64,000 nucleotides of DNA. Source: Leptotrichia sp. oral taxon 212 (GTDB taxonomy: Bacteria > Fusobacteriota > Fusobacteriia > Fusobacteriales > Leptotrichiaceae). Positions 1-9,153 of the stretch are shown piece by piece; within the stretch, counting starts at the first letter, position 1, and the number at the start of each line of letters is the position of its first letter. Where the stretch lies: positions 841,126 through 905,125 of the forward strand of contig NZ_CP012410.1 of assembly GCF_001274535.1 (NCBI RefSeq), given 5' to 3'. A program made the position numbers and the translations under genes. The notes beneath the pieces were generated by a model. It saw only the letters and a list, made by a program, of their open reading frames with translations, had not been told where the DNA came from and made no database searches.

Positions 1-525
1 TCAGGCAACAATCCTTTTTCATTGATGAAAAAACCTTTAAATGGTCAACTAATATCAAGAAATACTAGAATACGTTATCTTGATAAAAAAACTGCTTGGG
101 AAAATGATTGGAAAAAAGTAGCTGATATCAATTTTGGTAGAGATGGAAGTATATGGAAAAAAGGAAATAAATATTACTATTTTGATATTTATGGTTTTAA
201 TCAAAATATAAATAGAACAATTTATGAAATTGTTGATAAAGAAGTTCTTTATTATTTATTGTATTTTTCAGAATTAGAAGATAGAAATATTATAAACTTA
301 GCAAATAAAATAAGAGATTTTATATCTGAAAGAAAATTAATAGCCTTTGATGGTGAAGTTAAAATGACAGCTACTATCAATTTTATTGAAGATCCTTATG
401 CCTATAATATTCCAAAAATTATTTTTATTTCTATTTTCTTTTTATTTGGATTATATGCAAAATATAGATTTGATATTGCAAAGTTTTTAAAAAAACGAAA
501 AAAATCTAAATTTTCCAAGAAATAA
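1..525 (+). CDS. DKNYY-family membrane protein, 3' part only
   Basis: The reading frame is open from the first base of the window, so the gene starts upstream and only its C-terminal part is seen. The segment SRNTRIRYLDKK, then GSIWKKGNKYYYFD and a final hydrophobic stretch near residues 135-155, aligns with the ends of the three DKNYY proteins that follow. The tail after the membrane segment is lysine-rich and probably cytoplasmic. The ATG at 22 is internal to the conserved part and is not the true start. The function of the family is unknown. Confidence 0.75.
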   Translation, partial: SGNNPFSLMKKPLNGQLISRNTRIRYLDKKTAWENDWKKVADINFGRDGSIWKKGNKYYYFDIYGFNQNINRTIYEIVDKEVLYYLLYFSELEDRNIINLANKIRDFISERKLIAFDGEVKMTATINFIEDPYAYNIPKIIFISIFFLFGLYAKYRFDIAKFLKKRKKSKFSKK

Positions 526-557
526 AAATTAATATAAAAGTTTTAGGAGAAAATCTT

Positions 558-1148
558 ATGAAGAAAAACAATTTAAGAGAGATGGTGAGTAATATGAATG
601 CAGAAATTAATATAAGTAATGTTATATTGGAAACAGATAGATTAATCCTTCGTACCTGGGAACTTAAAGATTTAGATGATTTCTTTGAATATGCTTCAGT
701 TGAGGGAGTTGGAGAAAAAGCAGGTTGGGAACATCATAAAAGTAAAGATAAAAGTTTAGAAATTCTTAAAATGTTTATAGAGGAGAAAAAAGTTTTTGCT
801 ATTGTTCTAAAAGAAAATCAGAAAGTTATAGGTTCTATTGGTATAGAAGAACTTAGTGAAGAATTAGATAAAGATTTAGATAATCTACTTGGAAGAGAAT
901 TAGGCTATGTTTTAAACAAAGATTATTGGAACAAAGGAATAATGAAAGAAGCTGTTTCAAAAGTTGTTGACTATTGCTTTAATACATTAAAATTAAATTT
1001 CCTGATGGCCTCATACTTCAATTATAATATTGCATCAAAAAGGGTTCTAGAAAACTTAAATTTCAAATTCTACAAAGATATTATTATAGAAACAAGATAT
1101 AATAATATCAAAGAAAAATCTACTTTAATGCTTTTAAAAAATGATTAG
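558..1148 (+). CDS. GNAT-family N-acetyltransferase (RimJ/RimL type)
   Basis: The protein opens its domain with ETDRLILRTWELKDLDDFFEY, the usual start of RimJ/RimL-like acetyltransferases. It continues with VIGSIGIEEL and the acetyl-CoA-binding region ELGYVLNKDYWNKGIMKEA, followed by ASKRVLENLNFKF. Such enzymes transfer acetyl from acetyl-CoA to an amine on a protein terminus or small molecule; the substrate cannot be told here. An AGGAG lies 8 bases before ATG 558. A second ATG at 594 would remove 12 non-conserved residues. It is a lone gene between DKNYY genes. Confidence 0.85.
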   Translation: MKKNNLREMVSNMNAEINISNVILETDRLILRTWELKDLDDFFEYASVEGVGEKAGWEHHKSKDKSLEILKMFIEEKKVFAIVLKENQKVIGSIGIEELSEELDKDLDNLLGRELGYVLNKDYWNKGIMKEAVSKVVDYCFNTLKLNFLMASYFNYNIASKRVLENLNFKFYKDIIIETRYNNIKEKSTLMLLKND

Positions 1149-1256
1149 GAGTTTAAAATAAAAGTGAATAATCAAAAAATATTAAATTAAAAAAATTTTA
1201 TAGCAACTTTTTCTGTTGTTTATTTTATAAAAAGTTTCAATCTAGGAGGATAAATA

Positions 1257-2807
1257 ATGAAGATGGAAGATTTTGAAGAAAAGTTTAATTTTAAAAAGAA
1301 AAAAAGAGACTTTGATGAGGATTTTGAATTTAAGAAGAAAAGAAGTTCTGATACTTTATTTATAGTTAAAATTATTTCTATTGGACTTATAGCATTTTCT
1401 TTTCTATTTTCTTTCTTGATAATAAGAAAAATAGGAAGTTCAGATTATGAAATAGAAGAAAAGGGCTATAAATATGGGAGAAGCCAGTTTATAAAATATC
1501 AGGGGAAAATTTCAGTTCCTGTTCCCAGTGGAGGAAGATATTTTTTAGAAAATGTTGATATTAGTTCATTTAGTGAAGTAGATTCAGGAGATGTATCGGA
1601 TAGAAGTACATTAGTGGTTGGAATGGATAAAAATCATGTTTACTGTGGAAATATTTCTCTTTCTGACCTGAATCCAAATAAGCTTGAAGTTATAGGAAAT
1701 GGCTATTATACAGATGGAACAAATACTTATTTCTGCTCACCATTTTCTGAGAGAAATGAAAAATTATCTGTTCCAATGGAGCTGTTTCAGTATTTTATGT
1801 ATGCTTTTTCAAAGACGAAAAAGCCACAAAGCTATATTTATCCCTATATAAAAATAAAAACTGACAAAAAGTTGAAACCAGTCAAAATTTACCAATATTT
1901 TGCAACTGATGGAGAGAAGGTCTATTATAAGGGAGAAGTCCTGGGAAATGCTGATTTAAATACATTAAAAAGCGTTAATGACTACAATGAATATTTTGCT
2001 GATAAAGAAAATATCTACTATAAGTCAAAACTTCTACCAATTAAAAACAGCGGAAAGTTAAAGATTGTTTCAACTGAACAGGGAAATGAATTTCTTTATG
2101 ATGAGATAAATGGATATGTTTTTTTTGGAACTTATTCTTTTGATAGAGGAAAAGCACCTTATAAAGTTCTTGGAAATGAAGGAAATCATTTAAATAGTTT
2201 AGTTTTTATAAATAATGAGGGTGTTTACTATTATGACACAAAATTAAAGAAACAAAAAAGGGCGGGAGATAATATCTTTATTGGGAATATTGAAGAAATA
2301 AGTCCTAATGTCTTTACTGATGATGAGAATATATATTATTTTCATGCTTATAGCATATGGAGTAAACGTAAAGGTGGAGGAGGAGGTTTAGCTTCAAGAA
2401 ATACAGAGATATATTATTTAGATAAAAAAGAAGGCTGGAAAAAAATTGCAGATGTAGGAAGTGGAGTTTATGGAAGTGTCTGGCAGAAAGGTGATAAATA
2501 TTATTACTTTGATAATTTAGGAATTTCTCAATTAATAGACAATGCCATTTATGAAATAACTGATATGAGAACATTGGAAGAACTTCGTTCTTCTCAAAAT
2601 GATGGAGTAATAAAAGAACTTATTGAAGATGAAAAATTGATAAAAGTTGAAGGAGAGAAAAAAATAAAAATAGTAGAAAAATATAAAGGAAACTGGGATT
2701 ATTCTATGATATTTTTTATACTGTGTATTTTTATTGTTCCTACTATTTTTAATGCATGTAAAAAGATTATATCTAGGAGGATAGATAATGAAGCCGGAAG
2801 ATTTTGA
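1257..2807 (+). CDS. DKNYY-family membrane protein, copy 2
   Basis: This is a 516-residue protein with a charged cytoplasmic N-terminus, one membrane segment near residues 36-60, a long external domain, and a second membrane segment near 485-505. The external domain repeats short units of the form D-K/G-x-x-Y-Y, such as TDGEKVYYKGE, ADKENIYYKSKLLP and TDDENIYYFHAY, which define the DKNYY family. The role is unknown; the repeats suggest a beta-rich extracytoplasmic repeat domain. A strong AGGAGG sits 7 bases before the ATG. The next gene starts 20 bases before this one ends, so the two are probably translated together. Confidence 0.85.
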   Translation: MKMEDFEEKFNFKKKKRDFDEDFEFKKKRSSDTLFIVKIISIGLIAFSFLFSFLIIRKIGSSDYEIEEKGYKYGRSQFIKYQGKISVPVPSGGRYFLENVDISSFSEVDSGDVSDRSTLVVGMDKNHVYCGNISLSDLNPNKLEVIGNGYYTDGTNTYFCSPFSERNEKLSVPMELFQYFMYAFSKTKKPQSYIYPYIKIKTDKKLKPVKIYQYFATDGEKVYYKGEVLGNADLNTLKSVNDYNEYFADKENIYYKSKLLPIKNSGKLKIVSTEQGNEFLYDEINGYVFFGTYSFDRGKAPYKVLGNEGNHLNSLVFINNEGVYYYDTKLKKQKRAGDNIFIGNIEEISPNVFTDDENIYYFHAYSIWSKRKGGGGGLASRNTEIYYLDKKEGWKKIADVGSGVYGSVWQKGDKYYYFDNLGISQLIDNAIYEITDMRTLEELRSSQNDGVIKELIEDEKLIKVEGEKKIKIVEKYKGNWDYSMIFFILCIFIVPTIFNACKKIISRRIDNEAGRF

Positions 2808-4251
2808 TGAAGACTTTAATTTTAAGAGGAAAAGAACATCAGATATTTTATTTATATTTAAAATTATCGGAATTATGCTTATAGTCTTTATAATTTTTTC
2901 ATTTTCCCTTTCTATTAAGAAATTGGGAGGGTCAGATTTAGAAATAGAGGAAAAAGGTGAAAAATATGGAAAAAGCTGGTTTATAAAATATCAGGGGAAA
3001 ATTTCTGTTCCTATACCTAGTGGTGGAAGATATTTTTTAGAAAATGTTGATATTAATTCATTTAGGGCATTGGATTCTCAAGATAGAAGTACTCTAATGG
3101 TTGGAATGGATAAAAATCATGTTTACTGTGGAAATATTTCTCTTCCTGACCTGAATCCAGATAAACTTGAAATAATAGGAAATGGCTATTATACAGATGG
3201 TACAAATACTTATTTCTGTTCACCTAATCCTGAAAGAAATGAAAAGTTACCGGGTATAATGGAATTTTTACAGTCTCTTGTATACTCCTATTCAAAGACT
3301 AAAAGACCACAGAGTTATATTTATCCTTATACAAAAATTGAGAATGAGAAAAAATTGCAGGCAGTTAAAGATCTATATCTTGTTGCAACAGATGGAGAAA
3401 AAGTCTATTATAAAGGGAAACTTTTAGAAAATGCAGATTTAAAGACTTTAAAAAGAGTTGATATGTATACAGAATATTTAGCAGATAAAGAAAATGTCTA
3501 CTATAAGTCAAAGCTACTGCCAATTAAAAATAATGGAAAGCTTAAGGTCGTTTCCCTTCAGCAGGGAGAAGATTTTCTTTATGATGAAATAAATGGATAT
3601 GTATTTAAGGAAGACTATTTTTTTGATAGGGAGAAGTCACCTTATAAAGCATTAGGAAATAAAGGGAATCACATGTATAGTATGATTTTTGTCAATAATG
3701 AAGGTATATATTATTATGATAATCAGGAAAAGAAACTGAAAAGAGCAGGAAATAATATTTTTATTGGAAATCTTGAAGAAGTAAATCCTAATATTTTTAC
3801 GGATGATGAGAATATATATTATTTTCATGGTTATGAAATGCGGGAAAGATATAAAAAAACTTCAAGAAATACGGAAATTTATTATTTAGATAAAAAAGTT
3901 AACTGGAAAAAAGTTGCAGATATAGGAGATGGAGTTCACGGAAGTATATGGCAGAAAGGTGATAAACATTATTATTTTGATAATTTAGGAATGGATTCAA
4001 CAATACAAGACACTATTTATGAAATAACTGATGAGGATACATTGGGATACCTGCTAAATAATTCTGGAAATGTAGATAAGATAAAAGAATTTATTGAGAA
4101 TGGCAAATTAATACAAACTGCCGGAGAAAAAAAAGTTGAAATAGCAGTAGAAGATAAAAAAATACCGGATAATGAGAAATGGTGGTTTTTAGGAGCTCTT
4201 GCAGTAGTTTTTGTCGTTGTAGTTATTTTAAGGATTAAAGAAAACCAATGA
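2788..4251 (+). CDS. DKNYY-family membrane protein, copy 3
   Basis: This close paralogue of the preceding gene has 487 residues. It shares the opening KPEDFDEDFNFKRKR, the GRYFLENVDI and NPDKLEIIGNGYYTDGTNTY stretches, the ADKENVYYKSKLLPIKN unit and a C-terminal membrane segment near residues 460-480. It starts inside the end of copy 2, with its own AGGAGG at about 2774. The high similarity in tandem points to recent duplication. The function is unknown, as for the rest of the family. Confidence 0.85.
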   Translation: MKPEDFDEDFNFKRKRTSDILFIFKIIGIMLIVFIIFSFSLSIKKLGGSDLEIEEKGEKYGKSWFIKYQGKISVPIPSGGRYFLENVDINSFRALDSQDRSTLMVGMDKNHVYCGNISLPDLNPDKLEIIGNGYYTDGTNTYFCSPNPERNEKLPGIMEFLQSLVYSYSKTKRPQSYIYPYTKIENEKKLQAVKDLYLVATDGEKVYYKGKLLENADLKTLKRVDMYTEYLADKENVYYKSKLLPIKNNGKLKVVSLQQGEDFLYDEINGYVFKEDYFFDREKSPYKALGNKGNHMYSMIFVNNEGIYYYDNQEKKLKRAGNNIFIGNLEEVNPNIFTDDENIYYFHGYEMRERYKKTSRNTEIYYLDKKVNWKKVADIGDGVHGSIWQKGDKHYYFDNLGMDSTIQDTIYEITDEDTLGYLLNNSGNVDKIKEFIENGKLIQTAGEKKVEIAVEDKKIPDNEKWWFLGALAVVFVVVVILRIKENQ

Positions 4252-4264
4252 AAGAGGATGAAAA

Positions 4265-5785
4265 ATGAAAAGAAATGATGAGGATTTTTTCCAATTTGAA
4301 AAGAAAAAAAATGGGATAAGACTCTTAAAAAAAGTAACAATAACATTTATTGTAATAGTTATAATATTTAATTTTCTTGCGTTCATTTCCATATTTACAA
4401 TGAAATCATATTATGATTTTAGCAAAGAAGTTTTTAATAATGGTCAAAAATATGAAAAAAGCATATACATTAAATATAAAAATAAAATATATGCCAATAT
4501 ATATGGAGAGGCCTATCAGCTAAAGAATGTCGATACAGAAAGTTTTAAAGTGATTGATTCGACAGATTATTCTGACAGTTATATAGCGGTAGATAAAAAT
4601 TCTGTATATTTTGGAAATATTCCAGCTCCAGATTTAAACCCCGAAAAATTTGAAGTTATAGGAAACGGCTATTATACAGATGGAAAAAATAACTATTTTT
4701 GTCAAAGATATTCTGAAAAAAATGAAAATTTAAGTAAATTTGAGTATATAAAATATTATCTTTTAATGGGAGATAGACCACAGAGATATATTTATCCTTT
4801 TAAAAAAGTAGAAATGAATAGAAGTTTACAAGTAATTAAAGATATAGATTTTTTTACAACTGATGGGAAAAAAATGTACTATAAGGGAGAAATTTTAGAA
4901 AATTCAGATATAAATACTTTTGGAGTTGTAGATAGTAATAATGAATATTTTTTTGATAAGGAAAATGTATATTATAAGACAAAAATACTGCCAGTTAAAA
5001 ATAGTGGAAATCTGGAAATTGTTTCTATTTCCCAGGGACATAATTTTCTTTATGATGGAAAGAATGGATATGTATTTCTGGAGGATTATTCGTTTGATAT
5101 GGAAAAGGCACCTTATAGGGTACTGGGAAATGAAGGAAATCATATATATGACCTACTTTTTGTAAATAATGAAGGTGTGTATTTTTATGATGACCAGGCA
5201 AAAAAACAGAAAAGGGCAGGGGATAATATTTTTGCCGGAAAGATTGAAGAAGTGAACCCTAATGTTTTTACTGATGATAAGAATGTCTATTATCTTCAGT
5301 CTTATGATGTAAAAAGAAAAAAGAAAAATAAAGGCAGTTATGCAGATATTTTACTTTCAAAAAATATAGGAGTCTTTTATCTTGGTGAAAAGAAAAACTG
5401 GGAAAAAATAAAAGATATTGATTCAGGAATAATAGGTCAAGTTTGGAAAGGAAATAATAAATATTATTATTTTGATAACTTAGGAGAGCATCAAATTGTA
5501 GATAATGTTATTTATGAAATAAGTGATGAAGGAACTCTTCAGGAACTGTTGAATTCAGAAAATATAAGTTCAGATAAAATAATAGAAATTATTAATAATA
5601 AAAAATTATTACCTATTAGAGGAAAAGAAGTTCTTACTGCTGCTGTAAAATATAAGAAAAGTTATAAGGCGGAGATATTTTTAACAGTTTTTTTTACAAT
5701 TTTTTTTATAGGTAAACATTTTGTTCTGAAAAAGTTTAAGAAATTAGAAAATATGGAAGAAGAGACAGATTATTACGAATTATAA
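4265..5785 (+). CDS. DKNYY-family membrane protein, copy 4
   Basis: This third complete copy in the array has 506 residues. It has an N-terminal membrane segment near residues 20-45, the DKNYY-type units (TDGKNNYF, TDGKKMYYKGE, DKENVYYKTKILP, TDDKNVYYLQSY) and a C-terminal membrane segment near 470-490 followed by a charged tail. It is more diverged than copies 2 and 3 in its first third. It lies 13 bases after copy 3 and ends the array; a terminator follows. Confidence 0.85.
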   Translation: MKRNDEDFFQFEKKKNGIRLLKKVTITFIVIVIIFNFLAFISIFTMKSYYDFSKEVFNNGQKYEKSIYIKYKNKIYANIYGEAYQLKNVDTESFKVIDSTDYSDSYIAVDKNSVYFGNIPAPDLNPEKFEVIGNGYYTDGKNNYFCQRYSEKNENLSKFEYIKYYLLMGDRPQRYIYPFKKVEMNRSLQVIKDIDFFTTDGKKMYYKGEILENSDINTFGVVDSNNEYFFDKENVYYKTKILPVKNSGNLEIVSISQGHNFLYDGKNGYVFLEDYSFDMEKAPYRVLGNEGNHIYDLLFVNNEGVYFYDDQAKKQKRAGDNIFAGKIEEVNPNVFTDDKNVYYLQSYDVKRKKKNKGSYADILLSKNIGVFYLGEKKNWEKIKDIDSGIIGQVWKGNNKYYYFDNLGEHQIVDNVIYEISDEGTLQELLNSENISSDKIIEIINNKKLLPIRGKEVLTAAVKYKKSYKAEIFLTVFFTIFFIGKHFVLKKFKKLENMEEETDYYEL

Positions 5786-5823
5786 TATTATTTATTTTTC
5801 CATAAATATTAAAATTTTAAAAG

Positions 5824-5882
5824 AATCAAACCTGAAAAGTAGTATTAACTTAGAAAACGCTTTTCTTAAGGTTTGATTTTTT
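5824..5882 (+). terminator. Rho-independent terminator of the DKNYY array
   Basis: A ten-base arm AATCAAACCT (5824-5833) pairs with AGGTTTGATT (5869-5878), with an inner GAAAAG/CTTTTC stem and a T run straight after. The T run merges into the -35 box of the next operon. Confidence 0.8.
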
Positions 5883-5908
5883 GACATATAATAAAATTGT
5901 GGTATAAT
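5881..5908 (+). promoter_or_regulatory. Promoter of the metal-transport operon
   Basis: TTGACA at 5881-5886 and TATAAT at 5903-5908 are separated by 16 bases, and a TGG precedes the -10 box (extended -10). Transcription would start near 5914, about 75 bases before the first gene. Confidence 0.75.
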
Positions 5909-5931
5909 TACTTTGGTATTCAACATATTAA

Positions 5932-5951
5932 GATAATTATAAAAATAATTA
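5932..5951 (+). promoter_or_regulatory. Possible Fur-family operator (Zur, Mur or Fur type)
   Basis: An inverted repeat TAATTAT-N4-ATAATTA (5934-5951), preceded by GA to give GATAAT, lies about 20 bases downstream of the predicted start of transcription of a metal uptake operon. Fur-family boxes are AT-rich palindromes of this style. The surroundings are so AT-rich that chance is a real possibility. Confidence 0.3.
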
Positions 5952-5987
5952 AATATGTAATCATATAAATCGCTATATAGTATAGAG

Positions 5988-6581
5988 GTGAGGAAAATAA
6001 TCACAGAAAAACTTAGTCCAGCAAGTGCAAAAAAAGAAAATATATACTTAGGGATAGCAGTTGTATTCTTAATTTTAATTTCATTTATGTTAATTAAAAT
6101 CAGAAAGCCAAGAATAACGGAACAAAAAATAGAATCAGGTCAGATAAGCTCTTATACAGAATTTTCAACTATTGAAGCTGGAATTTATTCTGATCTGATA
6201 AATTTTGCAAGTGAAATAAAAATGAAAGGAAATGAAGAAAAACTCCCAACAGTAAAGCAGCTGGAAGATGAACTTATTCCTCCCTTTACAAAAGATATTA
6301 CATGGGAGGAAAGAGGTAGTATGACATGGGAAAGAATCGACAGGAAAAAACTGACATATTATGTGGGGTTATGTGAAAATGTCATGACCAGTGGAAACTT
6401 TATTGTAATAGTAGATAATAAAAACAGGGAAAATATAAAAATATTATTTATAAAAACTCATTTACATAAGGATGAGGTGGAATTTGCCATTGATGAGAAT
6501 TTTCCTGGCTGGCAGGAAATAGTACCATATACTGGTGAAACTGAAAGACAGAAATTTGAAGGGAAAGGTGATACTGAATGA
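5988..6581 (+). CDS. Small single-pass protein of a metal ABC transporter operon (DUF6162-like?)
   Basis: The protein has one N-terminal membrane segment (about residues 20-40) and an extracytoplasmic domain of about 150 residues, with no catalytic motif that I recognise. It is the first gene of the importer operon and overlaps the binding-protein gene by four bases (ATGA). From memory, uncharacterised proteins of this size (DUF6162) are encoded beside Zn/Mn ABC importers, and this fits, but I could not compare them. The start is uncertain: GTG 5988 overlaps the GAGGTGAGG that looks like its own ribosome binding site, so an ATA (5997) or ATC (6000) just downstream may be used. Confidence 0.65.
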   Translation: MRKIITEKLSPASAKKENIYLGIAVVFLILISFMLIKIRKPRITEQKIESGQISSYTEFSTIEAGIYSDLINFASEIKMKGNEEKLPTVKQLEDELIPPFTKDITWEERGSMTWERIDRKKLTYYVGLCENVMTSGNFIVIVDNKNRENIKILFIKTHLHKDEVEFAIDENFPGWQEIVPYTGETERQKFEGKGDTE

Positions 6582-7477
6582 AAAAAATTTTATTAATAGT
6601 TTCGATGATATTAATAAATATGTTTTCTTATGCAAAATTGAGAGTTGGAGTAACATTACAGCCTTACTACAGTTTTGTATCAAATATTGTTGGAGATAAG
6701 ATGGAAGTTGTGCCTGCAATAAGAGGAGATATCTATGATGTCCATAATTATAAAGCAAGGCCTGAAGATATAAAAAAAATGGCTACGTTAAATATTCTTG
6801 TTGTAAATGGAATAGGACATGATGAATTTATATATGGAATAGTAAGATCTGCAAGAATGGGTGGAAAAATAAAAATAATAAATGCAAATAAAGGTGTTTC
6901 CTTAATGCCTGTTTCAGGAATGAGGACAAAAACGAGAGTAATGAATCCGCATTCATTTATATCGATAACTTCTTCAATTCAGCAGATATATACGATAGCA
7001 AGAGAGCTAGGACAGATAGACCCTGCAAACAAAGCCTATTATAACAAAAATGCACAGGCATATGCTCAAAAATTGAGAAATATGAAAGCAGCTGCCATAA
7101 CAAAAGTAAATCACCTGAAAAATCTGAATATGAGAGTAGCGACTTCACATGCAGGTTATGACTATCTTCTGTCTGAATTTGGACTGAGGGTAAGAGCCGT
7201 AATAGAGCCTGCCCATGGAGTAGAACCAAGCGCTTCAGATATAAAGGCAATAATAGATACTATAAAAAGGGATAAGATAGATGTAGTCTTTGTAGATGCA
7301 CAGGCACCTAATAAATATTCAACAACGATACAGAAAGCTACAGGTGTAAGGATAAGAAGTCTTTCACATATGAGCAGGGGGGCATACACGAAAGATGGAT
7401 TTGAAAGGTTCATGAAATATAATCTTGATTCACTGACATCTGCAATGTTGGAAGTTGGAAAAACAAGAGGAAGATAG
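6578..7477 (+). CDS. Zinc/manganese ABC transporter substrate-binding protein (TroA/ZnuA family)
   Basis: After a signal peptide (cut near residue 19), the mature protein begins LRVGVTLQPYYSFVSNIVG, typical of cluster A-I metal-binding proteins. The expected four metal ligands can be placed at His56 (VHNY), His125 (NPHSF), His191 (SHAGYDYL) and Asp240 (VFVDAQ). A His-His-His-Asp set occurs in TroA-like Zn/Mn binders. There is no lipobox, so it is probably a free periplasmic protein. It is cotranscribed with the ATPase and permease downstream. The metal (Zn or Mn) cannot be settled from the sequence. Confidence 0.9.
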   Translation: MKKILLIVSMILINMFSYAKLRVGVTLQPYYSFVSNIVGDKMEVVPAIRGDIYDVHNYKARPEDIKKMATLNILVVNGIGHDEFIYGIVRSARMGGKIKIINANKGVSLMPVSGMRTKTRVMNPHSFISITSSIQQIYTIARELGQIDPANKAYYNKNAQAYAQKLRNMKAAAITKVNHLKNLNMRVATSHAGYDYLLSEFGLRVRAVIEPAHGVEPSASDIKAIIDTIKRDKIDVVFVDAQAPNKYSTTIQKATGVRIRSLSHMSRGAYTKDGFERFMKYNLDSLTSAMLEVGKTRGR

Positions 7478-7478
7478 T

Positions 7479-8168
7479 ATGTCAGGCATATTAATTGAAA
7501 TAAAAAATTTAAAATTAACATTATCAAATACAAAAATACTGGATAAAATAAATATGACAATAGAGCCCGGGAAAATACATTGTCTTATAGGGCCTAATGG
7601 AGGAGGAAAAACTTCACTGCTTAAATGTATACTTGGTCAAGTTCCCTATGAAGGTGAAATATTTATTTCGTATGATGATACTAAAACAATAGGATATGTA
7701 CCACAGTTGTTAGATTTTGATAAAACATTGCCAATAACAGTAGAAAATTTCCTTTCAATTGTTTATCAGAAAAAACCTTGTTTTTTAGGCATTTCAGGAA
7801 AATATAGAAAAATATTGGATGATTTATTGAAAAAAATAGGAATGTATGAAAAAAGAAAAAGACTCATAGGCAATTTATCCGGTGGAGAAAAACAGAGGCT
7901 CCTTTTAGCTCAGGCAATTTATCCTGAGCCTAATTTACTCATACTTGATGAGCCTTTTACAGGAATTGATAAATTAGGTGAAGATTATTTTAAAAGTATA
8001 ATAAGAGATCTGAAAAGTAAAGGAATAACAATTTTGTGGGTACATCATAATTTGAAACAGGTAATCGAAATGGCGGATACTGTAACATGTATAAAAAAAG
8101 AAATTCAATTTTCGGGTAATCCTAAAAAAATTCTGGATGAAGAAAAAATTCTGACTGCGTTTTCATAA
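7479..8168 (+). CDS. Metal ABC transporter ATP-binding protein
   Basis: This is the ATPase of the importer, with Walker A GPNGGGKTS, Q-loop VPQLL, signature LSGGEKQRLLLAQ, Walker B LLILDEPF and the H-loop VHHN. I chose ATG 7479 because AGAGGAAG lies about 7 bases before it; a longer frame opens at TTG 7455 but lies inside the preceding gene and has no binding site. With this start there is a single base between the binding-protein stop and the ATG. About 229 residues is the usual size for ZnuC/TroB-like subunits. Confidence 0.92.
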   Translation: MSGILIEIKNLKLTLSNTKILDKINMTIEPGKIHCLIGPNGGGKTSLLKCILGQVPYEGEIFISYDDTKTIGYVPQLLDFDKTLPITVENFLSIVYQKKPCFLGISGKYRKILDDLLKKIGMYEKRKRLIGNLSGGEKQRLLLAQAIYPEPNLLILDEPFTGIDKLGEDYFKSIIRDLKSKGITILWVHHNLKQVIEMADTVTCIKKEIQFSGNPKKILDEEKILTAFS

Positions 8169-8203
8169 TTCTGTTTATGATTTTTACTTTCAGAATATTT
8201 TTC
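8168..8203 (+). terminator. Weak hairpin between ATPase and permease genes
   Basis: ATTCTG (8168-8173) pairs with CAGAAT (8191-8196) and is followed by ATTTTTC. With only six pairs it is at most a leaky attenuator or an mRNA-processing signal inside the operon. Confidence 0.3.
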
Positions 8204-8235
8204 TATTTATATTAAAAAATGGAGGAAATTGTAAA

Positions 8236-9129
8236 ATGCTCGAAATTATTAGGACTTTTTTTACAGATATGGCAAACAGGCAGATGCTACCTGAGTATTT
8301 TAAATATGCCTTTGTAATAAATTCACTTATATGCACCCTATTTATAGGAACAATTTTAGGTGGAATAGGAACAATGGTTGTAACTAAAAGAATGGCATTT
8401 TTTTCTGAAGCGATAGGTCATGCTGCACTTACGGGAATAGCGTTTGGAGTAATGGCAGGTGAACCTATTAATGCCCCATATGTCATGTTGTTTACATACT
8501 GTATAATATTTGGACTGCTTATAAATTATACAAGAAACAGGACAAAAATGTCCACAGATACTTTGATAGGTATCTTTTTATCAATATCAATAGCACTGGG
8601 AGGCTCTCTGCTTATTTTCGTTTCTGCAAAGGCAAATTCCCATATGATTGAAAATGTCATGTTTGGCTCCATCCTTACTGTCAGTGACTCTGATATATTG
8701 ATTCTTATAGTTACAATTACAGTTTTAGGAATAGTTCTTATACCATTATTTAACAGAATGCTTCTTTCAAGCTTTAATGCAAATATGGCAACAGTAAAAG
8801 GAGTAAATGTCAAGCTGATGGAATATATATTTACAGTAACTGTTACACTTGTAACTGTAGTTTCTGTAAAAATAATAGGTGCGGCATTAGTGGAAGCACT
8901 GCTTTTGATTCCTGCCGCATCAGCAAAAAATTTGTCAAAATCAATAAGCGGTTTTTTCTTCTACAGTATATTTTTTTCGCTTTTAAGCTGTATTCTAGGA
9001 GTTATTGTGCCTATTCATTATAATATATCAATACCTTCAGGAGGAGCAATAATTTTAATGGCGTCATTTATATTTTTTATAACGGTTGTAATAAAGAATA
9101 TGAACGGTAAATTTAATGGAAGTGAATAG
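8236..9129 (+). CDS. Metal ABC transporter permease (ZnuB/TroC family)
   Basis: This polytopic inner-membrane protein has about eight hydrophobic segments. Family stretches include GGIGTMVVTKRMAFFSEAIGH, ALTGIAFGV, and the late KIIGAALVEALLLIPAASAK. It forms the channel for the metal bound by the upstream substrate protein. GGAGG lies about ten bases before the ATG. It comes 67 bases after the ATPase gene, the widest gap in the operon so far. Confidence 0.92.
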   Translation: MLEIIRTFFTDMANRQMLPEYFKYAFVINSLICTLFIGTILGGIGTMVVTKRMAFFSEAIGHAALTGIAFGVMAGEPINAPYVMLFTYCIIFGLLINYTRNRTKMSTDTLIGIFLSISIALGGSLLIFVSAKANSHMIENVMFGSILTVSDSDILILIVTITVLGIVLIPLFNRMLLSSFNANMATVKGVNVKLMEYIFTVTVTLVTVVSVKIIGAALVEALLLIPAASAKNLSKSISGFFFYSIFFSLLSCILGVIVPIHYNISIPSGGAIILMASFIFFITVVIKNMNGKFNGSE

Positions 9130-9153
9130 TTTTTAGAATGGAGGAAACTAAGT

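Noticed and set aside
1257-5785. DKNYY repeats as a CRISPR-like or minisatellite repeat array
   Set aside because: The repeats are protein-level units of varied length inside genes, with no constant DNA repeat and spacer pattern.
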